Source of the DNA: Hordeum vulgare subsp. vulgare
Taxonomy: Eukaryota > Streptophyta > Magnoliopsida > Poales > Poaceae
Direction: 5' to 3'
DNA length: 64,000 nucleotides
Assembly: GCF_904849725.1 (NCBI RefSeq)
Contig: NC_058522.1
Coordinates: forward strand, 431,983,529-432,047,528
Position 1 is the first letter of the stretch, and every line of letters begins with the position of its first letter. Positions 13,398 to 25,198 of the stretch are shown piece after piece. The notes under the pieces are model-generated. The model was not told where the DNA came from and searched no databases. It saw nothing but the letters and a program-made list of their open reading frames with translations. The position numbers were made by a program, and so were the translations under genes.

Positions 13398-15270
13398 TGT
13401 TGGAAATATGCCCTAGAGGCAATAATAAATTAGTTATTATTATATTTATTTGTTCACGATAATCGTTTATTATCCATGCTATAATTGTATTGATTGGAAA
13501 CACAATACATGTGTGAATACATAGACAAAACACTATCCCTAGTAAGCCTCTAGTTGACTAGCTCGTTGATCAAAGATGGTCAAGGTTTCCTGACCATGGG
13601 CAAGTGTTTTCACTTGATAACGGGATCTCATCATTAGGAGAATCATGTGATGGACTAGACCCAAACTAATGAACGTAGCATGTTGATCGTGTCATTTTGT
13701 TGCTACTGTTTTTCTGCGTGTCAAGTATTTATTCCTATGACCATGAGATCATATAACTCACTGGCACTGGAGGAATGCCGTGTGTGTATCAAATGTCACA
13801 ACGTAACTGGGTGACTATGTAGGTGCTCTATAGGTATCTCCGAAGGTGTCCGTTGAGTTAGTATGGATCAAGACTGGGATTTGTCATTCCGTGTGACGGA
13901 GAGGTATCTTGGTCCCACTCGGTAATACAACATCACACACAAGCCTTGCAAGCAATGTGACTTAGTGTAAGTCACGGGATCTTGTATTACGGAACGAGTA
14001 AAGAGACTTGCCGGTAAACGAGATTGAAATAGGATGGTGACACCGACGAACGAATCTCGGGCAAGGAACATACCGAAGGACAAAGGGAATGACATACGGG
14101 ACTATATGAATCCTTGGCACTGAGGTTCAACCGATAAAGTTCTTCGGAATATGTAGGATCCAATATGGGCATCCAGGTCCCGCTATTGGATATTGACCGA
14201 GGAGTCTCTCGGGTCATGTTTGCATAGTTCTCGAACCCGCAGGGTCTACACACTTAAGGTTCGATGATGTTTAATGCGTATTTGAGTTATATGGTTGGTT
14301 ACCGAATGTTGTTCGGAGTCCCAGATGGGATCACGGACATCACGAGGGATTCCAGAATGGTCCGGAAACAAAGATTGATATATAGGTTTGTCTCATTTGG
14401 TTACCGGAAGGTTTTCGGGCATTACCGGCATCGTACCGGGAGTGACGAATGGGTTCCGGGAATTTACCGGGATGGGGGGAACCCACCCGGGAGTGGCCCA
14501 AGGCCTTAGGGGTGACACACCAGCCCTTAGTGGGATGGTGGGACAACCAAGAGAGGCCCATGGCACCACCAAGGAAAAATCAAAGAGAAAAAAAGGGGAA
14601 GTGGGAAGGTGGAGAAGGACTCCACTTTCCAATCCTAGTTGGACTAAAATTGGAGGAGGAGGACTCCTCCCCTTGGTTCGGCCGACCCCTTGGGGCTCCC
14701 TTGAGCCTCAAGGCAAGTCCCTCCCCCTCCCTCCTATATATACTGGGGTATTAGGGCTGATTTGAGACAACTTTGCCACGGCAGTCTGACCACATACCTC
14801 CACGGCTTTTCCTCTAGATCGTATTTCTGCGGAGCTCGGGCGGAGCCGTGCTGGGATAGATCACCACCAACCTCCAGAGCACCGTCACGCTGCCAGAGAA
14901 CTCATCTACCTATCTGTCTCTCGTGCTGGATCAAGAAGGCCGAGATCATCGTCGCGTTGTACGTGTGCTGAACGCGGAGGTGCCGTCCGTTCAGTACTAG
15001 ATCGGGAAGGATCATGATGAGATCGCGGGACGGATCGTGATGAAGTTCACGGGACGGATCGTGATGAGATCGTGGGATGGAGTGTACGACTACGGTGATT
15101 TGAATCACGCAAGTTATTCCACTACATTGTCCGCGTTTCTTAAACGCTTACCGATGTTCGATCTACAAGGGTACGTAGATCGGAAATCTCCTCTCGTAGA
15201 TGAACATCACCATGATAGGTATTGCGTGTGCGTAGGAAATTTTTTGTTTCCCATGTGACGTTCCCCAACA
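13398..15270 (+). repeat. 3' LTR of Angela element
   Basis: 1873 bp, aligning with 6497-8373 throughout. The TATA box is at 14735-14742. It ends CCCCAACA and is followed by the second target duplication copy GGCTG at 15271-15275. Confidence 0.95.
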
Positions 15271-15275
15271 GGCTG

Positions 15276-16226
15276 GCCACTCAGCTGAGCTTATGTGGGG
15301 CTGCGACGTGTCGATTTTCCGAGGCTGGGCAGGACCCAAAAAAGTGTGTCCAGCTAGAGTGTTATCGAGCGCGGCGGGAGATGTGGTGCACCCCTGCAGG
15401 GATGAAAATTAACTATTCGAATAGCCGTGTCCACGGTTACAGGACGACTTGGAGTTGTGCCCTGATCTTATACAACTACAATTGTTACTTAACTGGAATT
15501 AGTTTCCTCGGGATTGCTTCCTTGTAGGAGTCGTGGGAGGACCTCTGGGCGTGACCTCACTCTAATATTGCTGCAACAATATGACTATTATTTGTGTTAC
15601 ACCTGTTCTACCCTCGTCTATTGCTGCAAGACCCTGAAGATGCTAGTCTTCGATAGGACTAGGCCTTCTCTCTCTATTCTCGCATTGCTGCAGTCAGTCC
15701 ACATATAACCACACCCTTCTTTGATACTGATGCATACTTAGAATAGTTCTGATGTAAGACTTGCGAGTACTTTGGATGAGTACTCACCGCTGCTTTGCTC
15801 CCCCCTTTGTCCCCTTGATCCGTTGTTGCGACCAGATGATGGAGCCCAGGAGATGGAGGTCCCCGCCGATGACGACTGCTACCCCGATGGTGCCTACTAC
15901 TACGTGGAGGCCGCTGAAGACCAGTAGTAGTTAGGAGGTTCCCAGGCAGGAGGCCTCGCCTCGTTCGATCGTTGTATCTTTTGTGCTATACTTCTCTAAG
16001 GCACCCCATGTTTTATGTCTGTACTCAAATATTGTTGCTTTCGCTGACTCGTGTGTTTATCGAGCATCCGTATTCTAGCCCTCGAGGCCCCTGGCTTGTA
16101 ACATGAAGCTGATGTTGTTTTATTTGTGTCTAGAGTTGTGTTGTGATATCTCCCCGTGAGTCCTTGAGTTTGATTGTATGCATTTGTGTGTATGATTAGC
16201 GTACGATTAAACTGAGGGCGTGTAAC
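15276..16226 (+). mobile_element. 3' LTR of H, right part
   Basis: Resumes the H LTR after the Angela insertion and its duplicated GGCTG. The end is placed at GGGCGTGTAAC (about 16226), where Gypsy LTRs of this type end. The last base or two are uncertain because the terminal CA is not clean. A short acidic frame ending EAAEDQ at 15832-15927 lies before the end. A second frame over the same bases is also open, so coding is doubtful. Confidence 0.7.
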
Positions 16227-16735
16227 GACTAAGATGCGGTCCTTTTCGATCTGGGGATCGAGGCCCCGAATTGGAAAGGAGCGCATCTAAGCGTCTCAGA
16301 AACAAGGTATCACAGCACATACATATTAATAACAGATAGACAATCAGGGGTACAATTGTCTTCTCATAAATATATCAGAGTTCATCACGCATACAATCAA
16401 AGTATTTCCGCTACGTACTACAAAACAAGGGAAATGGCTATGCTACCCTACCTGCTGGCCCATGATCACGACCACGCCTCAATCTTCTGGATAGTTCACG
16501 TACAAGCGGTCGGTCTCCTCGTCATACTGCCACGCCAGCTGTGTGCCGTCGGGATCATCTGCCTCTGGGATACCTAAACCTGTTGGTGTTGTGAAGGAAT
16601 CTGTGAGCCACGGGGACTCAGCAATCTATGACCTCGGTGCCAGAACTAGTCAAGTTATTAGGTTGGATAGGGTAGAGTGTTTAAGGTTGCAGCATCCTAA
16701 GCTTGATATGGTGGCTATCTGCTACTACAACAAAA
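16227..16735 (-). other. Unclassified LTR-retroelement remnant
   Basis: Sequence between the end of the H LTR and the R element. Read on the minus strand it resembles the end of a Gypsy LTR or leader. It carries a short coding-like frame (16479-16609) and ends at an imperfect 25-base hairpin at 16232-16288. No terminal repeats or target duplication could be assigned. Confidence 0.4.
16479..16609 (-). pseudogene. Short coding-like remnant, function unknown
   Basis: An open minus-strand stretch of about 43 codons without a start contains PTGLGIPEADDPDG and LAWQYDEETDRLYVNYPED before a stop. The acidic composition and codon pattern look like a real protein end rather than noise. I do not recognise the family. 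It could be the tail of an ORF carried in a Gypsy LTR. Confidence 0.3.
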
Positions 16736-17445
16736 GACCTTCCAATGGCGCCAAAAATAGGAGTGTTGCTTGATACTCCTCAGCAACGGCACCAGGAATC
16801 CTTCAGCTGCGGCTACGCCTTAAGGGACTTCCTAGGCAAGTGTGCAAAGGATTTCCCCCGTGGCCTTGGAGCCTTGCGTTGGTGTTCCCTCGAAGCGGAA
16901 AGGGTGATGTAGCGTAGCGGTCGTAAGTATTTCCCTCAGTTTGAGAACCAAGGTATCAATCCGGCGGAAGAGTATCTCAAGATCATGCACAAACACAAAA
17001 GCTTGCACCCAACGTTATGAAGGGGTTGTCAATCACTTATAGATTGTTTGCCAAGTGAGAACTGAAAGCAACAAAGTAACAAAGCAAAGTAAAAGCGGAG
17101 GTGTAAACGATGGATGTGAATAGACCCGGGGGCTGTAATGTTTACTAGTGGCTTCTCTCATGAAAGCAAGTAGACGGAGGGTGAACAAATTACTGTCGAG
17201 CAATTGATAGAACTGTGCAGAGTCGTGACGATATCTATGCAATGATTATTTCTATAGGCATCACGTCCGAAACAAGTAGACCGATACTGTCTGCATCTAC
17301 TACTATTACTCCACACGTCGACCACTATCTAGCATGCATCTAGTGTATTAAGTCCATAAGAACAGAGTAACGCCTTAAGCAAGATGACATGATGTAGATG
17401 GATAATCTCAAACCAATGATAAAAACCATCTACTAAATATATCCC
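16736..17445 (-). mobile_element. Element R: truncated 5' LTR and primer sites
   Basis: From about 16808 to 17440 the minus strand matches the 3' half of the family-A-type LTR (shared with 25250-25800 and 30540-31080 on the same strand). Left of it are two primer-site-like motifs, GGCGCCA at 16747-16753 and GGCACCA at 16788-16794. The LTR stops in mid-sequence near 17440, where E1 integrase begins. This is an illegitimate junction, not an LTR end. Confidence 0.7.
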
Positions 17446-18705
17446 ACACAGCTTCACCTATCAACAAACGGGAAAAAATATCTTCTATGATTTATGACAT
17501 TACTTTTGAATTGCCCCACATCTTTATAAAGAAGGAGTAGATGGTGTTATTAGACGTTGTATACCTGAGCATGAACAGGAACAGATCCTAAGGAAGTGGC
17601 ATTCTGAGGCCTATGGAGGACACCATGCCGATGAGAAAACTCCACACAGGGTATTATAATTTGGTTTTTATTGGCCTACTCTCTTTAAAGATGCTCATAA
17701 GTATGTCCCTTCTTGTGATGAATGCCAAGGAGTGCCTAATATTGGTAAACTTCACGAAATGCCTATGAACTATTTACTTGCTATTGAACCATTTGATGTG
17801 CGTTTTTTTGTTTTATGGGACATTTTCCTTCCTCCAATAGACATACTCATATTTCAGTTACTATTGTTTATGTTACTTAGTGGGTAGAAGCTATTCCAAC
17901 TAGTTGTGTCGATCATAACACTTCTATTAAAATGCTTAAAGACATTATCTTTCCGAGGTTTGGAGTCCCTAGATATTTAATGATTGTTGGTGGTTCGCAT
18001 TTTATTCATTGTGCTTTTCGTAAACTGCTAGCCAAATATGATGTTAACCATATAATTGCATCACCTTATCATCCTCAATCTAGCCGTCAAGTTGATCTTG
18101 CAGAAGATTGTTAATAGGTCTAGAAATAATTGGTCTAAGAAACTTGATGATGCTTTATGGGCTTATAGAAGTGCTTATAAGAACCCCATGGATATGTCCC
18201 CTTATAAAATGGTCTATCTAAAATCTTGTCATTTACCTCTTGAATTAGAACATTAAGCTTATTGGGTAATTAAAGAATTTAATTATGATTTTAAACTTGC
18301 CGGTTAAAAGAGGTTATTTGATATTATCTCACTGGATGAATGGATGACACAAGCCTTTGAAAATGCCAAGCCATTTAAAGAAAAGGTTAAAAGATGGCAT
18401 GACAAGAGAATTCAAAAACAAGAATTCAATGTTGGAGACTTAGTGCTTTTTTACAACTCTCATTTTAGATTTTTTGTAGGGAAACTCCTCTCCAAATGGG
18501 AAAGACCTTATGTCATAAAGGAGCTTTATCGCTCCGGGGCTATAAAAATTAATAACTTTGAAGGTAACAAATGGAGAGTGGTGAATGGGCAAAGAATCAA
18601 GCATTATATTTTAGGTACACCCATTAATGATCAAACTAATGTCATCCAAGTCATAACAATGAAGGATCACATAAAGGAAGTCTTCCGAGACACTCCACAA
18701 ACCTG
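17446..18705 (+). pseudogene. E1 integrase region (Athila-like Gypsy pol)
   Basis: Encodes the zinc-binding N terminus (KWHSEAYGGHH ... SCDEC), the catalytic core and the C-terminal domain of a Gypsy integrase. The tail frame at 18344-18705 includes KRWHDKRIQKQEFNVGDLVL and the stop. Decay is clear. The core reads VGGSHF where the second catalytic Asp is expected and QVDLAE where the catalytic Glu is expected, and stops and frameshifts fall at several points. The start is the junction with R, so protease, reverse transcriptase and RNase H of E1 are missing. E2 (35466-36381 and 46083-46207) is a close homologue. Confidence 0.88.
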
Positions 18706-19031
18706 AAAAAGGGGTAGGTACGTGGTACAGTAAGTAAACTAATTCCAAAAATTCGATTTTTTACTAGTTTTGGTATTTTAGAAAACATATAAAAATAAAA
18801 AGGAGTCCATGGGACCCATTAGGAGGCATAAGCCAACAAGGCGCGACCCCTAGGCCGCACCCTGATGGCTGGTGGGGCCCTCGTGCACCTCATGGACTTC
18901 GAATTCTTCCAGAGCATGTATTCTTACCAGAATAAATCATTATATATACTCCCGACTGTTTGGATAATCACATCGCGAGATTTTTCCTGTGTTCTTGATT
19001 TGGGTTGTTTTTGTGACAGATGTAAATTGCC
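18706..19031 (+). other. Spacer between integrase and extra ORF of E1
   Basis: Non-coding. It contains a GC-rich stretch around 18820-18900. It ends in a pyrimidine-rich run and TTTTTGTGACAG about 12 bases before the next ORF, which looks like a 3' splice site. Splicing of the downstream ORF is known for some Athila-type elements; for this one it is inference. Confidence 0.5.
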
Positions 19032-19541
19032 ATGACAACACCAAGCCCCTCCAAGGACAAGTTCTTCGAGAAGGTCATCAATCCGCACCTTCCAGAAGTG
19101 ATGAAACACCCTCACGCCATTGAGATGCATGAGAAGGTGCTTCACATATGTGATGTTCAAGGGCCAAAGAAGGAGGGAAGCGAGAAGGCCATGCTTGCAG
19201 CGGTGGAGCGGGAGATCTTCAAGTGCCAAGGGATGGTTGAATGTGGTTTGAGTGCTAATCACAATATGACCAGGGACTTCATCTAGGAGAACAAGGTGGA
19301 CACCCAGAACGTGGGAGTGGTTCTCTTCAAGCTTCAAGAGCGGGTCGATCACCTCCAAGATCAAATATATGAACTCCAAAGCCAAAACTATGAGTATGAA
19401 TCTAGGTTTCAGAGGATGAGCTTCGCTGCTGGTTTTAGGGCTCCCGAGACTAAATTTTCTTTCTGTGATGGAGAGTCTATGCCCTGGAGTACTCAGGACA
19501 CCCCTGCTACACCACCACCATCACCTAAGGAGGATGTTTGA
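19032..19541 (+). pseudogene. E1 post-integrase ORF (env-position, coiled coil)
   Basis: A 170-codon frame starting MTTPSPSKDKFFEKVINPHL, with a single in-frame TAG at 19284-19286 after codon 84 and otherwise open to TGA at 19539. The second half has a heptad-like stretch (FKLQERVDHLQDQIYELQ and following) that should form a coiled coil, then a Pro-rich end PATPPPSPKEDV. It occupies the slot where Athila-lineage elements carry an extra or env-like ORF. I see no signal peptide or membrane segment, so an envelope role is not supported. The function is unknown. It could become intact by one base change, so decay here is lighter than in the integrase. Confidence 0.7.
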
Positions 19542-21097
19542 GCACATGGGTATAGGCACCACCCTTGGCCTGTTCCAAGCTTGGGGGAGGTGCCTCAGTA
19601 TCGTATCACCATCACTTCCATCATTACTATCTATCTTAGTTCGATCCTTAGCTATTTCATGATTTAGAGAAATAAATTTCTGATTTGTTTTGCCTAGTAT
19701 TTTGCTTTTGAGATCCATCTATCCTTGTAATCAAGTATGCGAGCTATATAATAAAGATTAGTTGAGTTTTTGTGCTTTACCTATGTGCATCCATTATCAT
19801 AGCATGGAAATAAAAAGAAATATAAAAATCATATGTTCATCTCATGGTACGGAAGGACTTCACACAAAAAGGGTACAAGTGATAAAAGTTATTGATAGCA
19901 AACAAATATAGTGTTAGTCATTGTTGCAATCTAAGCAAAATTATGATAGAGGATAGGAGACTCACATGTAGAAACACTATCGTGGACATCTTTTATGATA
20001 GTGAGCTTTCATTAAATATTATATAATGATCAAGTGTTGATGTTGGACAAGGAAGACAACGTAATGATCATGGTAGTTTATATTCGCATGGAAGTTATAT
20101 AGTCTTGAATCCTTCAACATGTGACGCTTGCTTTAGACCTTTGCTAGCCAAAATCTTCGCACTAAGTAGATATACTACTTGTGCATCCATAACCTTGAAA
20201 CTCACTTTCTTGCCATGATAGTGAACTATAGCTACCCATGGATTGAGTAAGATCCTTCAAGTAAGTTGTCATCGGTGCATCAAGCAATAAAAATTTGCTC
20301 CTAAATATGTATGATCTTTTATTGTAAGGGAAAATAAGCTTTGTACGATCTTGTGATGGCAAAGAAATAAAAGCGATAAAGTGCATAATAAAGTTTGCCA
20401 TCGTAAGGGTCAATATAAAGTGACCTTCCTTTGCTTTAAGAGTTTAGCATTCAACAAATTAAAAGCGCAGGACAACCTGTGCGTCCCTGTGTGAAGGGCC
20501 CGTCTTTTATCTCCACAAGTTCAATACTGTACTTGAGTCAATAAATTCTTATTCCTCCTACTCCTAAATTCGATAGTAGCAAGCATCATGTGTTGAGAAA
20601 AGATTTGGAATTATATATCCAAGTGGATGTAGATGATCATTATTTATTATTGTTGACATCCTCAAGGTAAATGAGTTGGGTGGCTAATCATTTAAGCCCC
20701 TATCCTCCTATGTGTCATATGGAAACATGATCTCCAAAATGTCTTGAGCATGAGAAATCATAGAAGACTAAATGATAGTTGAGTATGTGAGCTTGCCAAC
20801 AATAAAGCTCTTATATAGACTCTCCTCTTAATTATGACAAATTATGATTGCCCCAATGACTGATAACATAGTTTGTTGTTCGCCAATAAAAGTTTATGCT
20901 TTGTACTCCAATAGTTGTGAATGGATTGTTACTTGTTTATGAGAAGCTATATGCTAAATACTTGTTGTTATGTTATTATTCATGATGCTCTCATGCCCAT
21001 ATTTTATTTTATCGACTCCTCCCTCTCAAATCATGAGGCCATTATTCTCAAGATCGGCTTTCTCTTGAAGACAAGCAAGGTCTAAACTTGGGGGAGT
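19542..21097 (+). other. 3' spacer and polypurine tract of E1
   Basis: About 1.5 kb of AT-rich non-coding sequence. A polypurine-like AAGCTTGGGGGAGG lies near 19577-19590. The true tract AAACTTGGGGGAGT (21084-21097) abuts the LTR. The hairpin blocks shared by A2, P, M and N were not found here. Confidence 0.7.
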
Positions 21098-22581
21098 TGA
21101 TACGTCCATTTTGCATCATGATTCTTTATTTATATTTGTGTTATTCTTATCCATTATTTGGTGTTATTATGTAATTTTTATGCCTTTTCTCTCTGAATAT
21201 GCAAGTTACATCACAAAGAGGAAAAATGTGGAAATTGGAATTATGGGCCGAGAAACCGAGAAAAATTCAGAAAAATCAAGTTGCTCCAAATGACCTGAAA
21301 CTCCATGAAGAATTTTTCTAGAACATTTGAGAATTACTAGGCCAAAAATACATCGGAGAGGGGCCATGAGATGGGCACAAGCCAACAGGGTGCTCCCCTG
21401 CTGGCCTCCCGACGCTCCTATTCACCTATATGGTATGTTTTACCCTAGAAAAAATCATAAGTCATCTTTCGGGACAAAGTGCCGCCATCTAGGAGGCAGA
21501 AACCTCGGCACGGGCCCTTTTTATATCTGACAGAGAGATTCTCCTGGGTGAATTCACCTCCAGGAGGGGGAAATCAAAGCCATCATCATCACCAACGCTT
21601 CCTCCTTCGTGGGAGGACCAATCTTCATCAACATCTTCACTAGCACCATCTCACCTCCAACTCTAGTTCATCTTGTGTATTCAATCTTTGTCTCAAAACC
21701 TCATATTGGTACTTGTGTCACTAGTTGTGTCGATTACACCTTGTAGTTGTTGCTTGTTGGATTACTTGGTGGAAGATATTATGTTCAGATCCTTAATCAT
21801 TATTGTCATACCTTTGATGTTGAACATGTTGATGAGGTGTGAGTAGTTACTATTTTTACTGAGGACATGGGAGAAGTCTTGTTATAAGTAATCATATAAA
21901 GTTGACATTCGTTCGATATTTTGATGATATGTATGTTGTTACTTCCTTTAGTGGTGTCATGCGAACACTGATTACATGAAACTTCACCATGCTATGGGAC
22001 TAAAGGAAGTAATGGTGGAGTAACAAGTAGATGATGGGTTAAGAGAGTGACACAAGCTTAAACCCAAGTTTATGCATTGCTTCATGAGGGGCTGATGTGG
22101 ATCAACATGTTTCATGCTATGGTGAGATTTATATTAATTCTTCTTTCATAGTTGTGGATGCTTGTGAGAGGGGGGTAATCATAAGCAGGTTGTTAGTTCA
22201 ACTAAGAATAGCACCTTAGCACCGGTCCACCCACATATCAAATCATCAATGTAGCAAACTCGAATCAACTCAATAGGATGAACATGACTAGACATAAATT
22301 CACATGTGTCCTCGGGAGCGCTTGCTTTATATAAGAGTACTTTCAGGCACGTCCTTTGCTATAAAAAGGATTGGGCTATCTCGGTGCACCTTTGCTACTA
22401 TTGTTATTTGTCACTTGTTATGAATTATCATGCTACAAAACTATCTATCACTGTTACTTACAACACTTGCAGAGAATACCTTGCTCAAAAATGCTTATCA
22501 TTTCCTTCTTCTCCTCGTAGGGTTCAACACTCTTACTTATTGAAAGGACTACGATTGATCCCCTATACTTGTGGGTCATCA
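21098..22581 (+). mobile_element. LTR shared by E1 (3') and E2 (5')
   Basis: 1484 bp, TGATACGTCC ... GTGGGTCATCA. On its left is a 3' polypurine tract. On its right is leader sequence (CCGGGAAGTGAAGCTCC) and then gag. The primer-site bases normally between LTR and leader are missing, as if about 20 bases were deleted. A TATA-like TTTATATCT lies near 21519. The terminal motifs are of the Triticeae Athila-lineage (Fatima-like) kind; the family name is a guess. Confidence 0.8.
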
Positions 22582-23972
22582 CCGGGAAGTGAAGCTCCTT
22601 TGTAAGCGGAAATTGGTAAGGAGACACTTTCGGCACATCCTAAAATTTACCGTTGCTTGTTACTATGGACGGTCACCCTTTGAGTGGCTTATTAGGGGCA
22701 TATTCGCCTCGAATGTAAGTGGAAAAGATTGTATCTCAACCTACTAAAAATAGTTAAAATGTTTATTATAAGATTCGTTCTGGTATGGTAGAGAAACTAC
22801 TAGTTAATCCTTATGATGGTACAACTCATCCTGATTACCACTTGATATATGTCGATGAGATTTTTGGATTATTTAAGCTTACAAGTTTATCCAGTGAGAA
22901 AGTTAAGAAAAAGGTTTTCCCTTTATCTTTGGCGGTAAAAGCATTGATATGGTACATGCTATTGGATTATATTGAATCATGGGAATGGAATCGCTTGAAG
23001 CTGGAATTTCACCACAAGTTTTGTCATATGCATCTAGTCCATCGTGATCGGAACTTTATATATAATTGCTTGCCTCGTGAAGAAGAAAGTATCACTCAAG
23101 CTTGGGGATGCTTAAATCTAGGATGCACACTTGCCCCAACCATGAGTTCTCCAGAGAAATGATTATACAAAAAAATTGCTCGAGTTTCTCATGATGATCA
23201 GTTACTATCCGATTCTTTTTCTAGTGGTCTCTACATGAAGATGACTATTGAATACAAATGGGATCTTCTGGAAAGAATTAAACGCAACTCTGAAGATTGG
23301 GAATTCGACAAAGGTAAATAGTTAGGTATAAGCCTTAAGTTTGATTGTGTTAAACCTTTTATGGAGACTCATACTTTCCATGAGTTTAGCAATAAATATG
23401 GGCTTGAATCCGAGATAGTAGCTTCTTTTTGTGAATCACTTGCTACTCATGTCGATCTCCCTAAGGATAAGTGGTTTAAATATCATCCACCTATTGAAAA
23501 ACCATAAGAGGAACCTGTTAAAGTTAAAGAGGAAAAAAATGTTTATCATGTTGATCGAGTTGTACGTACTTCTTGTATTGAGAAACCTCCTTTTCCTGTT
23601 AGGATTAAGGAACATGCTAAAGCTGTAAATGAGGATAATAAAAGTTATATTAGAAGACCTAAACCCTATGAACAAATAAATGTTGAAGCTAATATTTCTA
23701 TGGTTAAAGATCTCCTAGTTGATAACATTGATGGTCGGTTTATTTACTTATGTCATGAAGCTGCTAGAATTGCAAAATAGGTTAGAAGCCATCAAGATAA
23801 GTTAGACAAAAACAAACCATTTAATGGTATGCATGTTGTTTCTGTTAAGAATGGAGATCATTGTTATCATGGCTTGTGTGACAAGGGTCCCAGTGTTAAT
23901 ACTATACCTTTTACTTTATATCAATAAATTATGAATGACATACCACCCTTTCAGATTGAAGATATTGATGTC
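22582..23972 (+). pseudogene. E2 leader, gag and start of protease
   Basis: A leader is followed by an ATG near 22664 and a gag frame best preserved at 22785-23160. It has the retrotransposon capsid pattern FPLSLAVKALIWYMLLDY ... EFHHKFC ... EEESITQAWG. Further pieces continue in other frames to a protease-like motif CDKGPSVNTIPFTLYQ near 23880-23925, where the usual Asp-Leu-Gly is replaced by DKGP. The sequence ends abruptly at 23972, where the P LTR starts. Several stops and frameshifts make it non-functional. Confidence 0.82.
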
Positions 23973-25198
23973 TGATATGTCTCCAAAATATCTATAATTT
24001 TTAATTGTTCCATGATGATATATTATCATTCTAGAATACTTTTTGGGTATTTATTTACCAATTTATATTATTTTTGAGCACTGACCTATTGACCCAGTGC
24101 CTAGTGCCAGTTTTTGCTTTCTGCATGTTTGTCAATTTTCAGGTTTTCCATACCAAACGAAGTCCAATTGACTGGAAAAATTTTGGAGATTTTTTCTAGA
24201 CCAAAAGAAAACCAACGAGCATCGGAAGAAGGCTCGAGGCCACCCGGGAGGCCCACAAGCCAACACGGCGTGACCTGGGGGTGCCTTGATGGCTTGTGGG
24301 GCCCTTGAGGACCTCCTGACTTTGTTCTCTCTATATAAATTCTCAAATAACCCTAAAAACCCCAGAGGCAGTCTCAAAACACTTTTTACGCTGACGCAAG
24401 TCTGTGTTCCAACGGGAGGCCATCTTGAGCTCTGTTTCGGCACCCTGCCGGAGGGGGGATCGATCACGGAGGACTTCTTCATCAACCTTGCTACCCTCAT
24501 GATGATGTGCGAGTACTTCACCATAGACCTACGCGTCCATATCTAGTACCTAGATGGACATCTCTCTCTCTCTCTCTCTCTCTTGATCTTTAATACAATG
24601 ACCATCGCATCTTTGCTTTGATCCACATACTGTAAATACTTTTGGGCGGTGCGTTTGTTGGGATTTGATGAATTGTGGGTTTATGTTCAGATTATTTATG
24701 ATAAATATTTGAGTCTTCTCTGAATACTAATATGATTCTTATGTGTATGATTATGATAGCTTCGTAATTCTTTTCGATCTATTGAAATAGTTTGGCCAAC
24801 TAGTTTGATATTTCTTCGGTGAGAGAGTTGCGTTGTAGTAGGTTCAACCTGGTGAATTTCCATATCCGAGTCACAGAAGGCAAAAAGATGCGTCTTTATG
24901 CTGCTACTAAGGATAATATGATGGGGTTTATTCATATTGCTTGAGTTTACTTTGTCTACATCATTTCATCGTTCTCCATGCATCACTTTGTTTTACTGAA
25001 TACTCTAGATGCATGCTGGATAGCAGTCGATGAGTGGAGTAATAGTAATAGGTGCACGCAGGAGTCGGCCTATTTGTTTATGGACATGGCCTATATACAC
25101 ATGGTCATTACCATGAATATCTCATAACTATCTGCTTTTTTATCAATTGCCCAATATTAATTTGTTTACCCATCGTATGCTATTTTTCACGAGAGATG
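23973..25198 (+). mobile_element. 5' LTR of P, left part
   Basis: Starts TGATATGTCTCC inside the protease of E2. It is broken at AGATG (25194-25198), the target duplication of A2, and resumes at 32009. The rejoined length is 1568 bp, matching the 1570-bp LTR of M. A TATA box TATATAAAT lies at 24332-24340, followed by leader and a CT microsatellite. Confidence 0.9.
24561..24583 (+). repeat. (TC)n microsatellite
   Basis: About eleven TC units in the transcribed part of the P LTR. Related LTRs carry shorter CTCTCTC tracts at the same place (for example near 1930 and 62990). Confidence 0.9.

Larger units (their letters stand above)
6497..15270 (+). mobile_element. Complete Angela/BARE1-type Copia retrotransposon
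   Basis: Two LTRs start TGTTGGAAATATGCCC and end TTCCCCAACA, the diagnostic ends of the Triticeae Angela/BARE1/WIS group. They flank 5 kb of decayed Copia sequence. A perfect 5-bp target duplication GGCTG sits at 6492-6496 and 15271-15275, proving a single insertion into the H LTR. LTR divergence is about 5% by eye over the first 460 bases. The element is 8774 bp, in the normal size range, but its polyprotein is broken by many stops and frameshifts, so it cannot move on its own. Confidence 0.96.
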
